A stretch of DNA of 28,308 nucleotides from Holosporales bacterium. Its GTDB lineage: Bacteria > Pseudomonadota > Alphaproteobacteria > RUG11792. Positions 16,227 through 24,729 of this stretch are shown here, piece after piece. Position numbers and translations under genes: made by a program. How positions within the stretch are numbered: the first letter of the stretch is position 1; each line of letters opens with the position of its first letter. Below the pieces are notes generated by a model. That model made no database searches. It worked only from the letters and a program-made list of their open reading frames with translations, and was not told the origin of the DNA. The stretch lies in assembly GCA_031286725.1 (NCBI GenBank), contig JAITTR010000050.1, positions 1 to 28,308 of the forward strand. Reading direction: 5' to 3'.

Positions 16227-19058
16227 ATGATTAATTGTCTATTAAAATTATTTGGTAATTACAATATCAGAATCATAAAAAAATATCAAAAGACAGTAGA
16301 AAAAATAAATCGTTTAGAAGATAAAATTTCTTCTTTATCTAACCAAGACTTGCAAAACAAAACCGCTGAGTTTAAAAATAGATTAACGCAAGGAGAAACT
16401 CTCGACGATCTATTGCCCGAGGCTTTCGCGGTTGTTCGCGAAACCTCGAAAAGAGTTCTGGGAATGAGACATTTTGACGTTCAATTGATAGGCGGTATTG
16501 CCTTACATAATGGTCAGATAGCGGAAATGAAAACCGGAGAAGGAAAAACCCTAGTAGCGCCATTGGCCGTCTATCTAAACGCTTTGACGGGAAAAGGAGT
16601 TCATGTCGTGACCGTTAATGATTATCTTGCGAAAAGAGACGCAAATTGGATGGGAGAAATCTATAAATTTCTCGGATTGTCAGTTTCTACGATAATAAGC
16701 GGCATGTTTGATTTTCAAAAAAAAGACGCCTACTTAGCGGATATAACATACGGCACGAATCACGAATTTGGATTTGATTATCTTAGAGACAATTTAAAAT
16801 TCAAAGAATCCGAAATGGTTATGAGACCGTTTAATTTTGCCGTTATTGACGAGGTCGATAGCATTCTTATAGACGAAGCTAGGACGCCTTTAATCATATC
16901 TGGAGCCGATGACAATGCCTCTCTGTTGTATATGTCGGTAAATTCAATTGTAAAAAATATTACTGAGGAAGATTTTGAAAAAGACGAAAAAAACAGATCC
17001 GTAAATTTAACTGATAAAGGAGTTGAGAAAATAGAAAAAGGATTAAGAGAAATTGGGTTATTAAATTCTCCAAGCCTCTATGATCTAAATAATATCAGCA
17101 TTGTGTATCACGTTAATTGCGCGTTAAAAGCTAATAAACTTTTTACAAGGAACGTCGATTATATGGTCAAAGACGGCCAAGTTTTAATCATCGACGAATT
17201 TACCGGAAGAGTCATGGAAGGAAGGAGATACTCGGAAGGACTACACCAAGCAATAGAAGCAAAAGAGAATGTTGAAGTTAAAACCGAAAGCCAGACTATC
17301 GCGACAATATCGTATCAAAATCTATTTAGATTATACCCAAAATTATCCGGAATGACTGGAACGGCTATGACGGAAGAAGCGGAGTTCGACGAAATATATA
17401 AATTAAAAGTCGTTAGCATTCCTTCTCACAGACCTGTTATTAGAATTGATCATGACGATTCCATCTTTCTTTCCTTAGAAGAAAAAGATAAAGCCGCGCT
17501 AACTCTTATAAAAGAATGCCACGAAAGACAACAGCCAATTCTTGTTGGAACCACAAATCTTGAAAGATCTGAATACATATCTAGATTGCTCATGACCGAA
17601 GGCATAAAACACAATATTTTGAATGCGAAACAACACGAAAAAGAAGCTTATATAATCGCGGAAGCTGGAGTCCCTGGAGCGGTTACTATCGCGACCAACA
17701 TGGCCGGTAGAGGAACTGATATAAAGCTTGGAGGATGCTTGGAAATGAGAGCGGAACAGGAGTGTAAAAATATAACGGATCCTGTCGAAAAAGAAAGAAA
17801 AATTCAAGAGATTAAAGAGGATATAGATAAAAAACGTGAGATAGTAATAAAATCCGGAGGACTTTTTGTCATAGGAACGGAGAGAAACGACAGCAGAAGA
17901 ATTGATAACCAGCTTAGAGGAAGATCTGGAAGACAAGGAGATCCAGGAGCTTCGAAATATTTCTTATCCCTTGAAGATGATCTGATAAGAAAATTCGGCT
18001 CTCCCAATTTTGCAAAAACTCTTCAGAAATTGGGAGTTAAAGAAAACGAAGATCTTACTCATAGATGGATATCAAAAGCTATAGAAAAAGCGCAACAAAG
18101 AGTCGAGTCTTTTAACTTCGATATAAGAAAGCAATTGTTAAGATTTGACGATGTCATGAACGATCAAAGAAAAATTATCTATGACCAAAGAAGAACCATT
18201 ATGAAATCCGACGACGTCTCGGAATATATAATTGGTATGATAGAGGACGTAATCGATACCTCTATTAGCAGAGTAGCTCCGCTTAACACAGTCCCCATGG
18301 AGTGGAATTTGGACGATTTAGTCTCGACTTTTAAAACTGTGTTTTCCTTAGATCTAGATAAAGAAAGCATTGCGTCAGACCAAGCGATGACGCCGGATCT
18401 TTTAAGGCAGATATTAGACGATAAGGCTAAGGATCATTATAACGCTAAAATAGAAAAATACGGCGAAGAATTAATGCGTCATATTAAAAAAGACATAGCT
18501 TTAAAAACTCTAGATATCGCGTGGAGAAATCACCTTGTCGTTCTCGAGCATTTAAGAAGAGGCATTAACTTAAGAGCATACGCTCAGAAAAATCCATTAA
18601 ACGAATACAAATTTGAAGCGTTTAATATATTTCAAGAAATGTTGTATAAAGTAAAAATCGACGTTATAACTACGTTTTTTAAAATTGAATTTAACGACAG
18701 TCAAATAAACGCGCCAAAAGAACCTGAAGAAGCTCCTTTGGAAAACCTGGTTGAAATTAAAACGGAAAGCTTTAAAATTCAAGAACAACAAAGTAGTCCT
18801 GAGAATATGGCGAGAAATTCTTTATGTTTTTGCGGATCAGGGAAAAAATATAAACACTGTCATGGAGCGTTGGCTCAAATTAAATTCGCGACTATGAACA
18901 AAGAGAGAGAAGTATCGCCAAATGCGGCTCCTGAAAAATCAGATGCGAAAAAAGCTACCGTTAAAACAAAAAAGACAACAAAACCTAAAGCAAATACTGA
19001 AGAAAAACCAAAAGTCGTTAGAAAAAGAAAACCGGCGGTCAAAAAAACCGAGAAATAG
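16227..19058 (+). CDS. secA: Protein translocase ATPase SecA
   Basis: This 943-residue motor drives preproteins through SecYEG. Walker A is MKTGEGKT (residues 101-108), the DEAD-like box is VIDEVDSILIDEARTPLIIS, and the second nucleotide-binding domain has 'TNMAGRGTDIKLGG' and 'RGRSGRQGDPG'. The C-terminal zinc motif is complete: C867-x-C869-x8-C878-H879, the SecB/ribosome contact. Unusually, about 60 further residues follow (881-943), ending in a Lys/Thr/Pro/Ala-rich tail (VKTKKTTKPKANTEEKPK and RKRKPAVKKTEK). SecA normally ends soon after the zinc motif. The stop codon shares one base with the GTG start of the next gene, so secA and nuoG are translationally coupled. It would serve the signal-peptide proteins encoded nearby. 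Confidence 0.97.
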   Translation: MINCLLKLFGNYNIRIIKKYQKTVEKINRLEDKISSLSNQDLQNKTAEFKNRLTQGETLDDLLPEAFAVVRETSKRVLGMRHFDVQLIGGIALHNGQIAEMKTGEGKTLVAPLAVYLNALTGKGVHVVTVNDYLAKRDANWMGEIYKFLGLSVSTIISGMFDFQKKDAYLADITYGTNHEFGFDYLRDNLKFKESEMVMRPFNFAVIDEVDSILIDEARTPLIISGADDNASLLYMSVNSIVKNITEEDFEKDEKNRSVNLTDKGVEKIEKGLREIGLLNSPSLYDLNNISIVYHVNCALKANKLFTRNVDYMVKDGQVLIIDEFTGRVMEGRRYSEGLHQAIEAKENVEVKTESQTIATISYQNLFRLYPKLSGMTGTAMTEEAEFDEIYKLKVVSIPSHRPVIRIDHDDSIFLSLEEKDKAALTLIKECHERQQPILVGTTNLERSEYISRLLMTEGIKHNILNAKQHEKEAYIIAEAGVPGAVTIATNMAGRGTDIKLGGCLEMRAEQECKNITDPVEKERKIQEIKEDIDKKREIVIKSGGLFVIGTERNDSRRIDNQLRGRSGRQGDPGASKYFLSLEDDLIRKFGSPNFAKTLQKLGVKENEDLTHRWISKAIEKAQQRVESFNFDIRKQLLRFDDVMNDQRKIIYDQRRTIMKSDDVSEYIIGMIEDVIDTSISRVAPLNTVPMEWNLDDLVSTFKTVFSLDLDKESIASDQAMTPDLLRQILDDKAKDHYNAKIEKYGEELMRHIKKDIALKTLDIAWRNHLVVLEHLRRGINLRAYAQKNPLNEYKFEAFNIFQEMLYKVKIDVITTFFKIEFNDSQINAPKEPEEAPLENLVEIKTESFKIQEQQSSPENMARNSLCFCGSGKKYKHCHGALAQIKFATMNKEREVSPNAAPEKSDAKKATVKTKKTTKPKANTEEKPKVVRKRKPAVKKTEK

Positions 19059-20758
19059 TGTTGATCGTAAAAATAGAAATAGATGAAGTCGAATATAATG
19101 TTAGGGACGGAGAAAATATCCTTTATCTTTGTCATCAATTTGAAATACATATTCCGGATTTATGTTATTTAAAAGGGTTGTCTCCATCAGGAAAATGCGG
19201 GGTATGCGTAGTCGAAACAGACGATGGGAAATTAGAACTCAGTTGTTTATTACGCGCTAAGAATAATCTAAAAATCAAAACAAGCAGCGATAAAGTCCAG
19301 GAAGCTAGAAAAAGAAATATAGATAGAATCCTGCAGAATCACAATATAAGTTGTCATAATTGCTCTAAAAATGGTTGGTGTATTCTTCAAAAAACAACAT
19401 CTCAAATATATAGTAAAGAAAAACAAGTTGATAATTTTGAAGGAAAATTATCGAAAATAATAACCTTATTAAATATAGACAAAAACATAATATACGATAA
19501 ATCCAAATGTATCTTTTGTAATAGATGTATAAAATTTATGAATGAAGTTTGCGATGAAAGTTTAAAGTTTCCTGAAGATTTAAAAAAGGTTGAAAACAAT
19601 GATATGATAGGAAATGTTGTTGATGTATGCCCAACTTCCGCTTTAAATCAAAACGACCTCGATGAAAAAAATTCGATTTTAGGCTCAAGAATTATAAATA
19701 CTTTTGATGTATCAAACATATTTACTCCCAAAATAAAAACTCATTTTGTTAACAATCAAATAGTAAAAATTTCGAAAAGCAAACAGTCGTGGATAAAAGA
19801 TGAACTTAGATTCATATATAAAAAACTTAACGATAGAAAAATTCCAGTAGATTATAACCTCACGGATACAATTGATACGCTAAGACAGAAAATCGAGGAA
19901 AGTAATAACGAAAAATGTATGTTTATTATTGGAGACAATATTGATATATTATCGTTATTTTATCTTAGATATTTACAGAAACGCAAAAAAGGAATTATAA
20001 TCTGTATAAATGATTATTATATCCCACAGAGCACTACTGAAGATCTCACAGAAAATTTAGAAAAGCTAATCTTTTCGGATTATTTAATAATTGTTAAACC
20101 AAACAGTCTCAGCGAGATAATTAACGTTTTATCTATAACTAAAAACCTAAAAAACAAAACGATTATAGATAAAGAAAAATTGAACGATTTTTGGGAAGAA
20201 AACAAAAAGAATAATCAAATACTTTCCTATATAAACCCCTGCATTGTATTGTTTTATAACGCGTTTGAAAACGATAAGAATATCTTAGAGAAAATAAATG
20301 ACTTTGCCAAAACATATCAAGAAATATTTAGCATACAATTAAAAATATTCGTGATTCCAAATAACATTTCTAGTATATCAAAAAAGTATTTAAAAGAATA
20401 TATTCCATTATCGGAGTTATTCCTGAAATTCAACAAAAACGATTTGCGTTTTATATGTCAAATTGGCGACACGTCTATAACAATCCCAAATAAAGATATA
20501 CTTTATATAAAAAATTCAGTATTTCAAGACGATTCTGAAAATTGCGTCTATATTCCTTCAAAACACTTTTTAGAAGACTCTTGCTTTTATTTAAATATTT
20601 TCGGGAACATAATAAAAACGAACGGCGTAAATCAAAGAAATCTAAAATCTAATAGAGAGTTTTTATTTAATCTCATGAGTTCTGTTTTTAAGGACGAATT
20701 CTATGATATTAACGAAGAAATTCAAAATGAAATAAGAGCGTTAGATATCAATAAATAA
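19058..20758 (+). CDS. nuoG: NADH-quinone oxidoreductase subunit G-like protein (divergent)
   Basis: The 566-residue protein has the NuoG iron-sulfur head. N1b [2Fe-2S] ligands are C36, C47, C50 and C63; the H95-x3-C99-x2-C102-x5-C108 set is the His-Cys [4Fe-4S] site; C151, C154, C157 and C191 (in NVVDVCPTSAL) form N4. In complex I this subunit passes electrons from NuoEF toward quinone. The rest, corresponding to the molybdopterin-like domain, is shorter and barely recognisable (alphaproteobacterial NuoG is nearer 690 residues) and very rich in Asn, Lys and Ile. The start is GTG at 19058 (or TTG 19061), overlapping the secA stop by one base. No other nuo gene is in the window. Confidence 0.85.
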   Translation: MLIVKIEIDEVEYNVRDGENILYLCHQFEIHIPDLCYLKGLSPSGKCGVCVVETDDGKLELSCLLRAKNNLKIKTSSDKVQEARKRNIDRILQNHNISCHNCSKNGWCILQKTTSQIYSKEKQVDNFEGKLSKIITLLNIDKNIIYDKSKCIFCNRCIKFMNEVCDESLKFPEDLKKVENNDMIGNVVDVCPTSALNQNDLDEKNSILGSRIINTFDVSNIFTPKIKTHFVNNQIVKISKSKQSWIKDELRFIYKKLNDRKIPVDYNLTDTIDTLRQKIEESNNEKCMFIIGDNIDILSLFYLRYLQKRKKGIIICINDYYIPQSTTEDLTENLEKLIFSDYLIIVKPNSLSEIINVLSITKNLKNKTIIDKEKLNDFWEENKKNNQILSYINPCIVLFYNAFENDKNILEKINDFAKTYQEIFSIQLKIFVIPNNISSISKKYLKEYIPLSELFLKFNKNDLRFICQIGDTSITIPNKDILYIKNSVFQDDSENCVYIPSKHFLEDSCFYLNIFGNIIKTNGVNQRNLKSNREFLFNLMSSVFKDEFYDINEEIQNEIRALDINK

Positions 20759-20797
20759 ATACCTTTTATCTAACGCCTAAAAGTCCAAGGAGGATTT

Positions 20798-21487
20798 TTA
20801 TTTTCTATTGCCAAAAAGCCGCAAAATTGCAAGGAAAAGATTAATAAAATCTAAATAAAGGTTCAAAGCCCCTATAACCGCGATTTTCTTAATTCCTTCT
20901 TCGTCATGAGCGTCATTGTAGAAATTTTTTATTTTCTGAACGTCATACGCCGTTAGCCCGCAAAAAATTACGACGCAAAGAACAGATAATCCAACTTGAA
21001 TAATAGAATTTTTTAAAAAGAATATATTAACAAAGGAGGTTAAAATAACTGCAAACAATCCTATTGTCATAAAAGACCCAACGCTTGTTAAATCTCTTTT
21101 CGTAGTATAGCCGTATAAACTCAAACTACCGAAAAATATTGCCGTCGTAAAAAATGCGTTCGCAACGCTTTCTCCAGTATACATAACAAAAACAGGAGCC
21201 AAAAATGCTCCAAGCAATGCCGAATATATCCAAAATAAAGCGTTCGCTTTTTCCGAATCTATTTTGTTAATTCTAGCCGATAAATAAATAACTATTCCAA
21301 ATGTCGCCAACATTAAAACAATAGAAAATCCGCCGGACATAATTGCTAATACTTGTTCTGAAGACGAACATAAATACGATATGATCCCTGTCAGTCCTAA
21401 AGCCAAAAACATCTTGTTAAAAATGGCTATCATATATTTTCTGAGACCAGATTCTTTTTCAATTGATCCCGAAAAAATCTTATTCAT
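20798..21487 (-). CDS. Bax inhibitor-1/YccA-family membrane protein
   Basis: The 229-residue integral membrane protein has about seven hydrophobic segments. Family marks are GYTTKRDLTSVGSFM in the middle, LTAYDVQKIK in the C-terminal part, and the terminal segment 'ALNLYLDFINLFLAILRLFG'. Bacterial members (YbhL/YccA/BsYetJ) are inner-membrane proteins linked to calcium leak or to FtsH; which applies here is unknown. GGAG lies before the ATG, and an excellent promoter is found 31-59 bases upstream, so it is transcribed on its own even though pheS is just upstream in the same direction. It occupies the place where pheT would follow pheS in most bacteria. Confidence 0.9.
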   Translation of the reverse strand: MNKIFSGSIEKESGLRKYMIAIFNKMFLALGLTGIISYLCSSSEQVLAIMSGGFSIVLMLATFGIVIYLSARINKIDSEKANALFWIYSALLGAFLAPVFVMYTGESVANAFFTTAIFFGSLSLYGYTTKRDLTSVGSFMTIGLFAVILTSFVNIFFLKNSIIQVGLSVLCVVIFCGLTAYDVQKIKNFYNDAHDEEGIKKIAVIGALNLYLDFINLFLAILRLFGNRK

Positions 21488-21517
21488 AATAAAAACTCCG
21501 AAATTACTTTCTTAATA

Positions 21518-21546
21518 AGAATATCATGCCAAAATTTAGATGTCAA
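21518..21546 (-). promoter_or_regulatory. Near-consensus promoter of the Bax-inhibitor-1 family gene
   Basis: On the minus strand TTGACA (21546-21541) and TATTCT (21523-21518) are separated by exactly 17 bases, 31 bases before the ATG. Confidence 0.65.
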
Positions 21547-21570
21547 ACGTCTTCTTATCAAGGATAAATG

Positions 21571-22608
21571 TTACTGCCCATAATACTTCAACCACCTATT
21601 ATCAGTATCGAATAAGTTTCTTATATCCTTTATTCCGCTTTTTAACATAATAAGCCTTTCAAGACCAACTCCAAAGGCGAATCCATACGCGGGTTGTTCA
21701 ATATTGCACGCCTTAAAAACGTTTGGATGAACCATTCCAGCTCCTCCAATCTCTAGCCATTTGTCTCCGTCTTTAGAAATAATCAATTTCCCCTCTTTTT
21801 TGAAATATTTACAATCTACCTCCATCCCAGGCTCGGTAAACGGGAAAAAACTTGGTCTAAACCTAATTGCGATATCTTCGACTTCAAAGAAAAACGAAAC
21901 GAATCTTCTTAATTCGCTTTTCAAATGTCCGATATTAATCGGCTTTTTATCAACAACTAAGCATTCAACTTGATGAAACATTGGAGAATGAGTCGCGTCA
22001 AGAGCATCGTTTCTATAAGTTTTTCCTATAGAAATCATCCGAACGTTAGCTCCTTTATTTAACATTGTTCTTATTTGTACGCATGACGTATGAGTTCTTA
22101 AAAGGCTATCCTCTATTTCTTTAAGATAAAACGTATCGTGACTTTGTCTTGCAGGATGATGTTTTGGCATATTTAACGCGTCGAAGTTAAAAAAATCATT
22201 TTCGATTTCCGGACCGTCTAAAACTGAAAATCCTCTCGCTAAATAATGATTTCTAATTCTTCTTATAGCTTGGGTTATTATGTGCAATCCCCCAAATTTG
22301 TTGTTTTTAATAGGTAAAGTAATATCCAATGTTTCGTTTTTTAGCTTTTCCAACATTGAATATTCTTCTAGTTCTTTCTTTTTTGTTAAAATAAAATCCT
22401 CTATAGAACTTTTTATTTTATTTAGCCTTTCTCCAAATAATTTTTTCTCGTCAACCGATACTTCGGATATTGTTTTAAACGCTAATGTAATCGTTCCAGA
22501 TTTTCCTAATAAATCGGATTTTAATTGTTCTAATTCTTTAAACGAAGTTGTTTTATTTATGTTTTTCAACCAATAATCTAAATTATTTTCTAGTTCTTGA
22601 GGGTTCAT
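21571..22608 (-). CDS. pheS: Phenylalanyl-tRNA synthetase alpha subunit
   Basis: The 345-residue alpha subunit forms the (alpha-beta)2 enzyme with PheT. The N-terminal coiled coil covers about residues 1-90. Class II motif 2 and substrate-binding blocks are clear: 'FDALNMPKHHPARQSHDTFY', 'LLRTHTSCVQIRTM', 'SIGKTYRNDALDATHSPMFH', 'EIGGAGMVHPNVF' and motif 3 'GFAFGVGLERLIMLKSGIKD'. Length is standard. The pheT gene normally follows directly, but here the next gene is a Bax-inhibitor-1 family protein with its own promoter, so pheT must be elsewhere. A perfect 24-bp palindrome lies 27-50 bases before the start codon. Confidence 0.96.
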   Translation of the reverse strand: MNPQELENNLDYWLKNINKTTSFKELEQLKSDLLGKSGTITLAFKTISEVSVDEKKLFGERLNKIKSSIEDFILTKKKELEEYSMLEKLKNETLDITLPIKNNKFGGLHIITQAIRRIRNHYLARGFSVLDGPEIENDFFNFDALNMPKHHPARQSHDTFYLKEIEDSLLRTHTSCVQIRTMLNKGANVRMISIGKTYRNDALDATHSPMFHQVECLVVDKKPINIGHLKSELRRFVSFFFEVEDIAIRFRPSFFPFTEPGMEVDCKYFKKEGKLIISKDGDKWLEIGGAGMVHPNVFKACNIEQPAYGFAFGVGLERLIMLKSGIKDIRNLFDTDNRWLKYYGQ

Positions 22609-22634
22609 AAAAAGATTGTTAGAAATAATTACAG

Positions 22635-22658
22635 CTAAACTATTATATAATAGTTTAG
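22635..22658. promoter_or_regulatory. Perfect 24-bp palindrome upstream of pheS
   Basis: CTAAACTATTAT is followed at once by its exact complement, with a TATAAT inside. It lies 27-50 bases before the pheS start, where an operator overlapping a promoter or a leader hairpin would sit. On the plus strand it is followed by TTGTTTTTG, but no plus-strand gene ends here. Confidence 0.45.
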
Positions 22659-22938
22659 TTGTTTTTGTTATTCCATGTGAATTGTGTTAATAAAAACTTC
22701 TTAACGAATTTATCAACAAGATTTTTCATACTTCAGCAACTGTTTCATTATGTTTTTAAAGCATTGTGGAAAAGAATATTAAACATTCTCATTTTAAGTT
22801 AATAATTTCGATAGATTTTAATATAATCCTAATGTTTTGTGATTTTTTACAAGTTATTAACAAAATATTTTATTTATATAAATTAAGATTTTTATATCCA
22901 GAGGCGAATCTCGCTTCTCTTAGATGAGAATGACAAAA

Positions 22939-22954
22939 TGTTCTACGTGGAACA
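22939..22954. promoter_or_regulatory. parS-like palindrome (candidate ParB site)
   Basis: TGTTCTACGTGGAACA differs by one base from TGTTCCACGTGGAACA, a known bacterial parS form. The inverted repeat extends two bases each side (22937-22956). ParB binds parS and organises the origin region. The alternative reading is a weak terminator of tssA: on the minus strand the 7-bp stem is followed by TTTGTC. Confidence 0.45.
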
Positions 22955-22981
22955 TTATACACGATTTTACTAAAAATTTGA

Positions 22982-24019
22982 TTAAGAACCAAGTAATAGT
23001 TTAAAAAGTTCGTGGGCTTCGGACGTTCCGGATTTTAAATTTGCTATAATTTCCAAAAGAGTTTTATTTTGCCAAGAAACCACCATATCAAGCATATAAT
23101 AGCTAGGGCTATGTTTTTCTATTTTTCTCAGTTTCTCTGATAAAACCTTTATTTGTTCATATATATTATCCCTAACTTCTTGAATGTTTTCTCCTTGTTT
23201 TTCTTTATATTCAATCGTTTTATTTTCAGAATCTTCAACAATATATTGAGTCAAAAGGTTTTTTAATTTACTAATATTTTTAATTAATTTAGAAAATACT
23301 GTAAATTCCTCATTGGCGGATACGTTAGAAATAGTTTTTTCTAATTCGCTTTTTTCTAATTCTAATTCTTCTATATTTTCAATTATTTCTCCTAAACTGC
23401 ATCTATTGGCAGTTTTTAATATATTTTGAATTATATCTAATGTTTTTACATTATTTTTCTCGGCAGATTCTAGAATCTCTTTAGCTTGGTCTGGAGCTCT
23501 TATTGAAATAGATTTCATCTCAAGAGCGTAATCGTAATTATAAATGCTAACGCTATTCTCGTTTTTATTTATAAATGGAATTGAAACCGCTCTTTTATTT
23601 ATTGTTTCATATATCCAATCTAAAATTTTAAATTTTTGTTCTTCATCGGCAATATCTTCTTTGCTTTTCGGATAGCAATCTTTCCAATATATTTTGATGA
23701 ATTCGTTTAGAATTCTGATACCTCTACATATCCCTTTAAACCCGTCTAAAATAGTTATAGCCTCAATTAACCACCCGATTATCTGCAAATCCTTTGACTT
23801 CGTTATGAGAGTCTCTATGCATATCTTTTCGACTAAAACCCAATCGGCCTTCTTTAGATCCCTTTCCCAAACTCCAAGAGAAAGCCTTTCGTCCTCTTCA
23901 AATCTAGCGTCCCTTATAGCGTCGTAAATTTGAGATAAAGACAAATCCTCGCCACACACATTTGGCGAATCTCCAATATTCTTTAATACATCCTCAATCG
24001 AATAGTTTATTCTATTCAT
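22982..24019 (-). CDS. tssA: Type VI secretion system protein TssA-like (ImpA N-terminal domain)
   Basis: The 345-residue protein carries an ImpA-N domain at about residues 15-115: GEDLSLSQIYDAIRDARFEE, then 'VWERDLKKADWVLVEKICIE', 'TKSKDLQIIGWLIEAITIL' and 'FIKIYWKDCYP', the wording typical of TssA. A coiled-coil-rich middle is followed by a C-terminal SPSYYMLDMVVSWQNKTLLEI. TssA is a cytoplasmic ring-forming protein that primes assembly and extension of the T6SS tail. It overlaps dapF by 8 bases and ends a DUF177 - dapF - tssA unit. No other T6SS gene is in the window, so the system, if complete, is dispersed. Confidence 0.78.
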   Translation of the reverse strand: MNRINYSIEDVLKNIGDSPNVCGEDLSLSQIYDAIRDARFEEDERLSLGVWERDLKKADWVLVEKICIETLITKSKDLQIIGWLIEAITILDGFKGICRGIRILNEFIKIYWKDCYPKSKEDIADEEQKFKILDWIYETINKRAVSIPFINKNENSVSIYNYDYALEMKSISIRAPDQAKEILESAEKNNVKTLDIIQNILKTANRCSLGEIIENIEELELEKSELEKTISNVSANEEFTVFSKLIKNISKLKNLLTQYIVEDSENKTIEYKEKQGENIQEVRDNIYEQIKVLSEKLRKIEKHSPSYYMLDMVVSWQNKTLLEIIANLKSGTSEAHELFKLLLGS

Positions 24020-24722
24020 AAATTTCGCCTTTAAAAACTATCGTCGGGGTTGATTGAAAAAGGAGACTATCGCTGTTTATTATAACGTTTGACTCTCCGC
24101 CTTCGTGTATTATTTTTATTGTATTGTTTAAACATCCAATTGAAAACGCAACTGCGACAGCTCCGCTGCCGCACGATTTTGTCCAACCGACGCCTCTTTC
24201 AAAAGTCTTTATTCTCACGACGTTGTGAGAAATTCTATTTAAAAAATGTATATTACAATCCGGATACTTATATCTTAAGTCGTCAATAGTATCCCTCGGT
24301 ATTGACTCTATATCCGTTTCATAAAGTAAGTGTTTATTCCCTGTGGATACTACTTTTATATTTCCAAAACTTTCTAAAAGCAGAGGCATTGGAAACTCTA
24401 TTGAAACGGTATTGTTATCTATGCTTGCTCTATATTCTATTCCCGAGATAAATAAACAAAATTTCGAGAGAGCTTTATTCAGAAATCTTTTTATATAAAG
24501 AACGGCAGCGCAAGCCCCGTTTCCGCACATTTCGACTTTAGAGCCGTCTTGATTAAAAAACTCTATATTATAATTGCCGCAAGAAATATCGCTAATAAAA
24601 ACAAATTGATCGCACCCAATTCCAAATCTTCTATCTGACATTAATTTAATCTTATTTATATCAACTTGATCCATAGTAATCACAAAATCGTTTCCATTCG
24701 TATGGGTTTTAACAAAACGCAT
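24012..24722 (-). CDS. dapF: Diaminopimelate epimerase
   Basis: DapF interconverts LL- and meso-diaminopimelate for lysine and peptidoglycan synthesis, using two cysteines and no cofactor. From the ATG at 24722 the protein is 236 residues (MRFVKTHTNGNDFVI, the usual family start). An upstream in-frame ATG at 24776 would add 18 hydrophobic residues inside the preceding gene and is unlikely. Catalytic cysteines are C66 in EMCGNGACA and C184 in SCGSGAVAVAF. It starts 7 bases after the upstream stop codon and overlaps tssA by 8 bases. Its retention suggests meso-DAP and some peptidoglycan are still made. At 236 residues it is short against the usual 270-280. Confidence 0.92.
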   Translation of the reverse strand: MRFVKTHTNGNDFVITMDQVDINKIKLMSDRRFGIGCDQFVFISDISCGNYNIEFFNQDGSKVEMCGNGACAAVLYIKRFLNKALSKFCLFISGIEYRASIDNNTVSIEFPMPLLLESFGNIKVVSTGNKHLLYETDIESIPRDTIDDLRYKYPDCNIHFLNRISHNVVRIKTFERGVGWTKSCGSGAVAVAFSIGCLNNTIKIIHEGGESNVIINSDSLLFQSTPTIVFKGEIYE

Positions 24723-24729
24723 TTTTCGC

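Larger units (their letters stand above)
22609..22981. other. 373-bp AT-rich non-coding region with DnaA-box-like and parS-like sites
   Basis: No gene is visible. It contains a 24-bp palindrome (22635-22658) and DnaA-box-like nonamers relative to TTATCCACA: TTATCAACA at 22710-22718 (one mismatch), TTTTCCACA on the minus strand at 22765-22773 (one mismatch), and TTATTAACA at 22854-22862 and, on the minus strand, 22685-22693 (two mismatches each). A very AT-rich stretch spans 22800-22892, and a parS-like palindrome lies at 22939-22954. The combination resembles a replication origin, but AT-rich DNA yields such nonamers easily. It also serves as the pheS upstream region. Confidence 0.4.
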
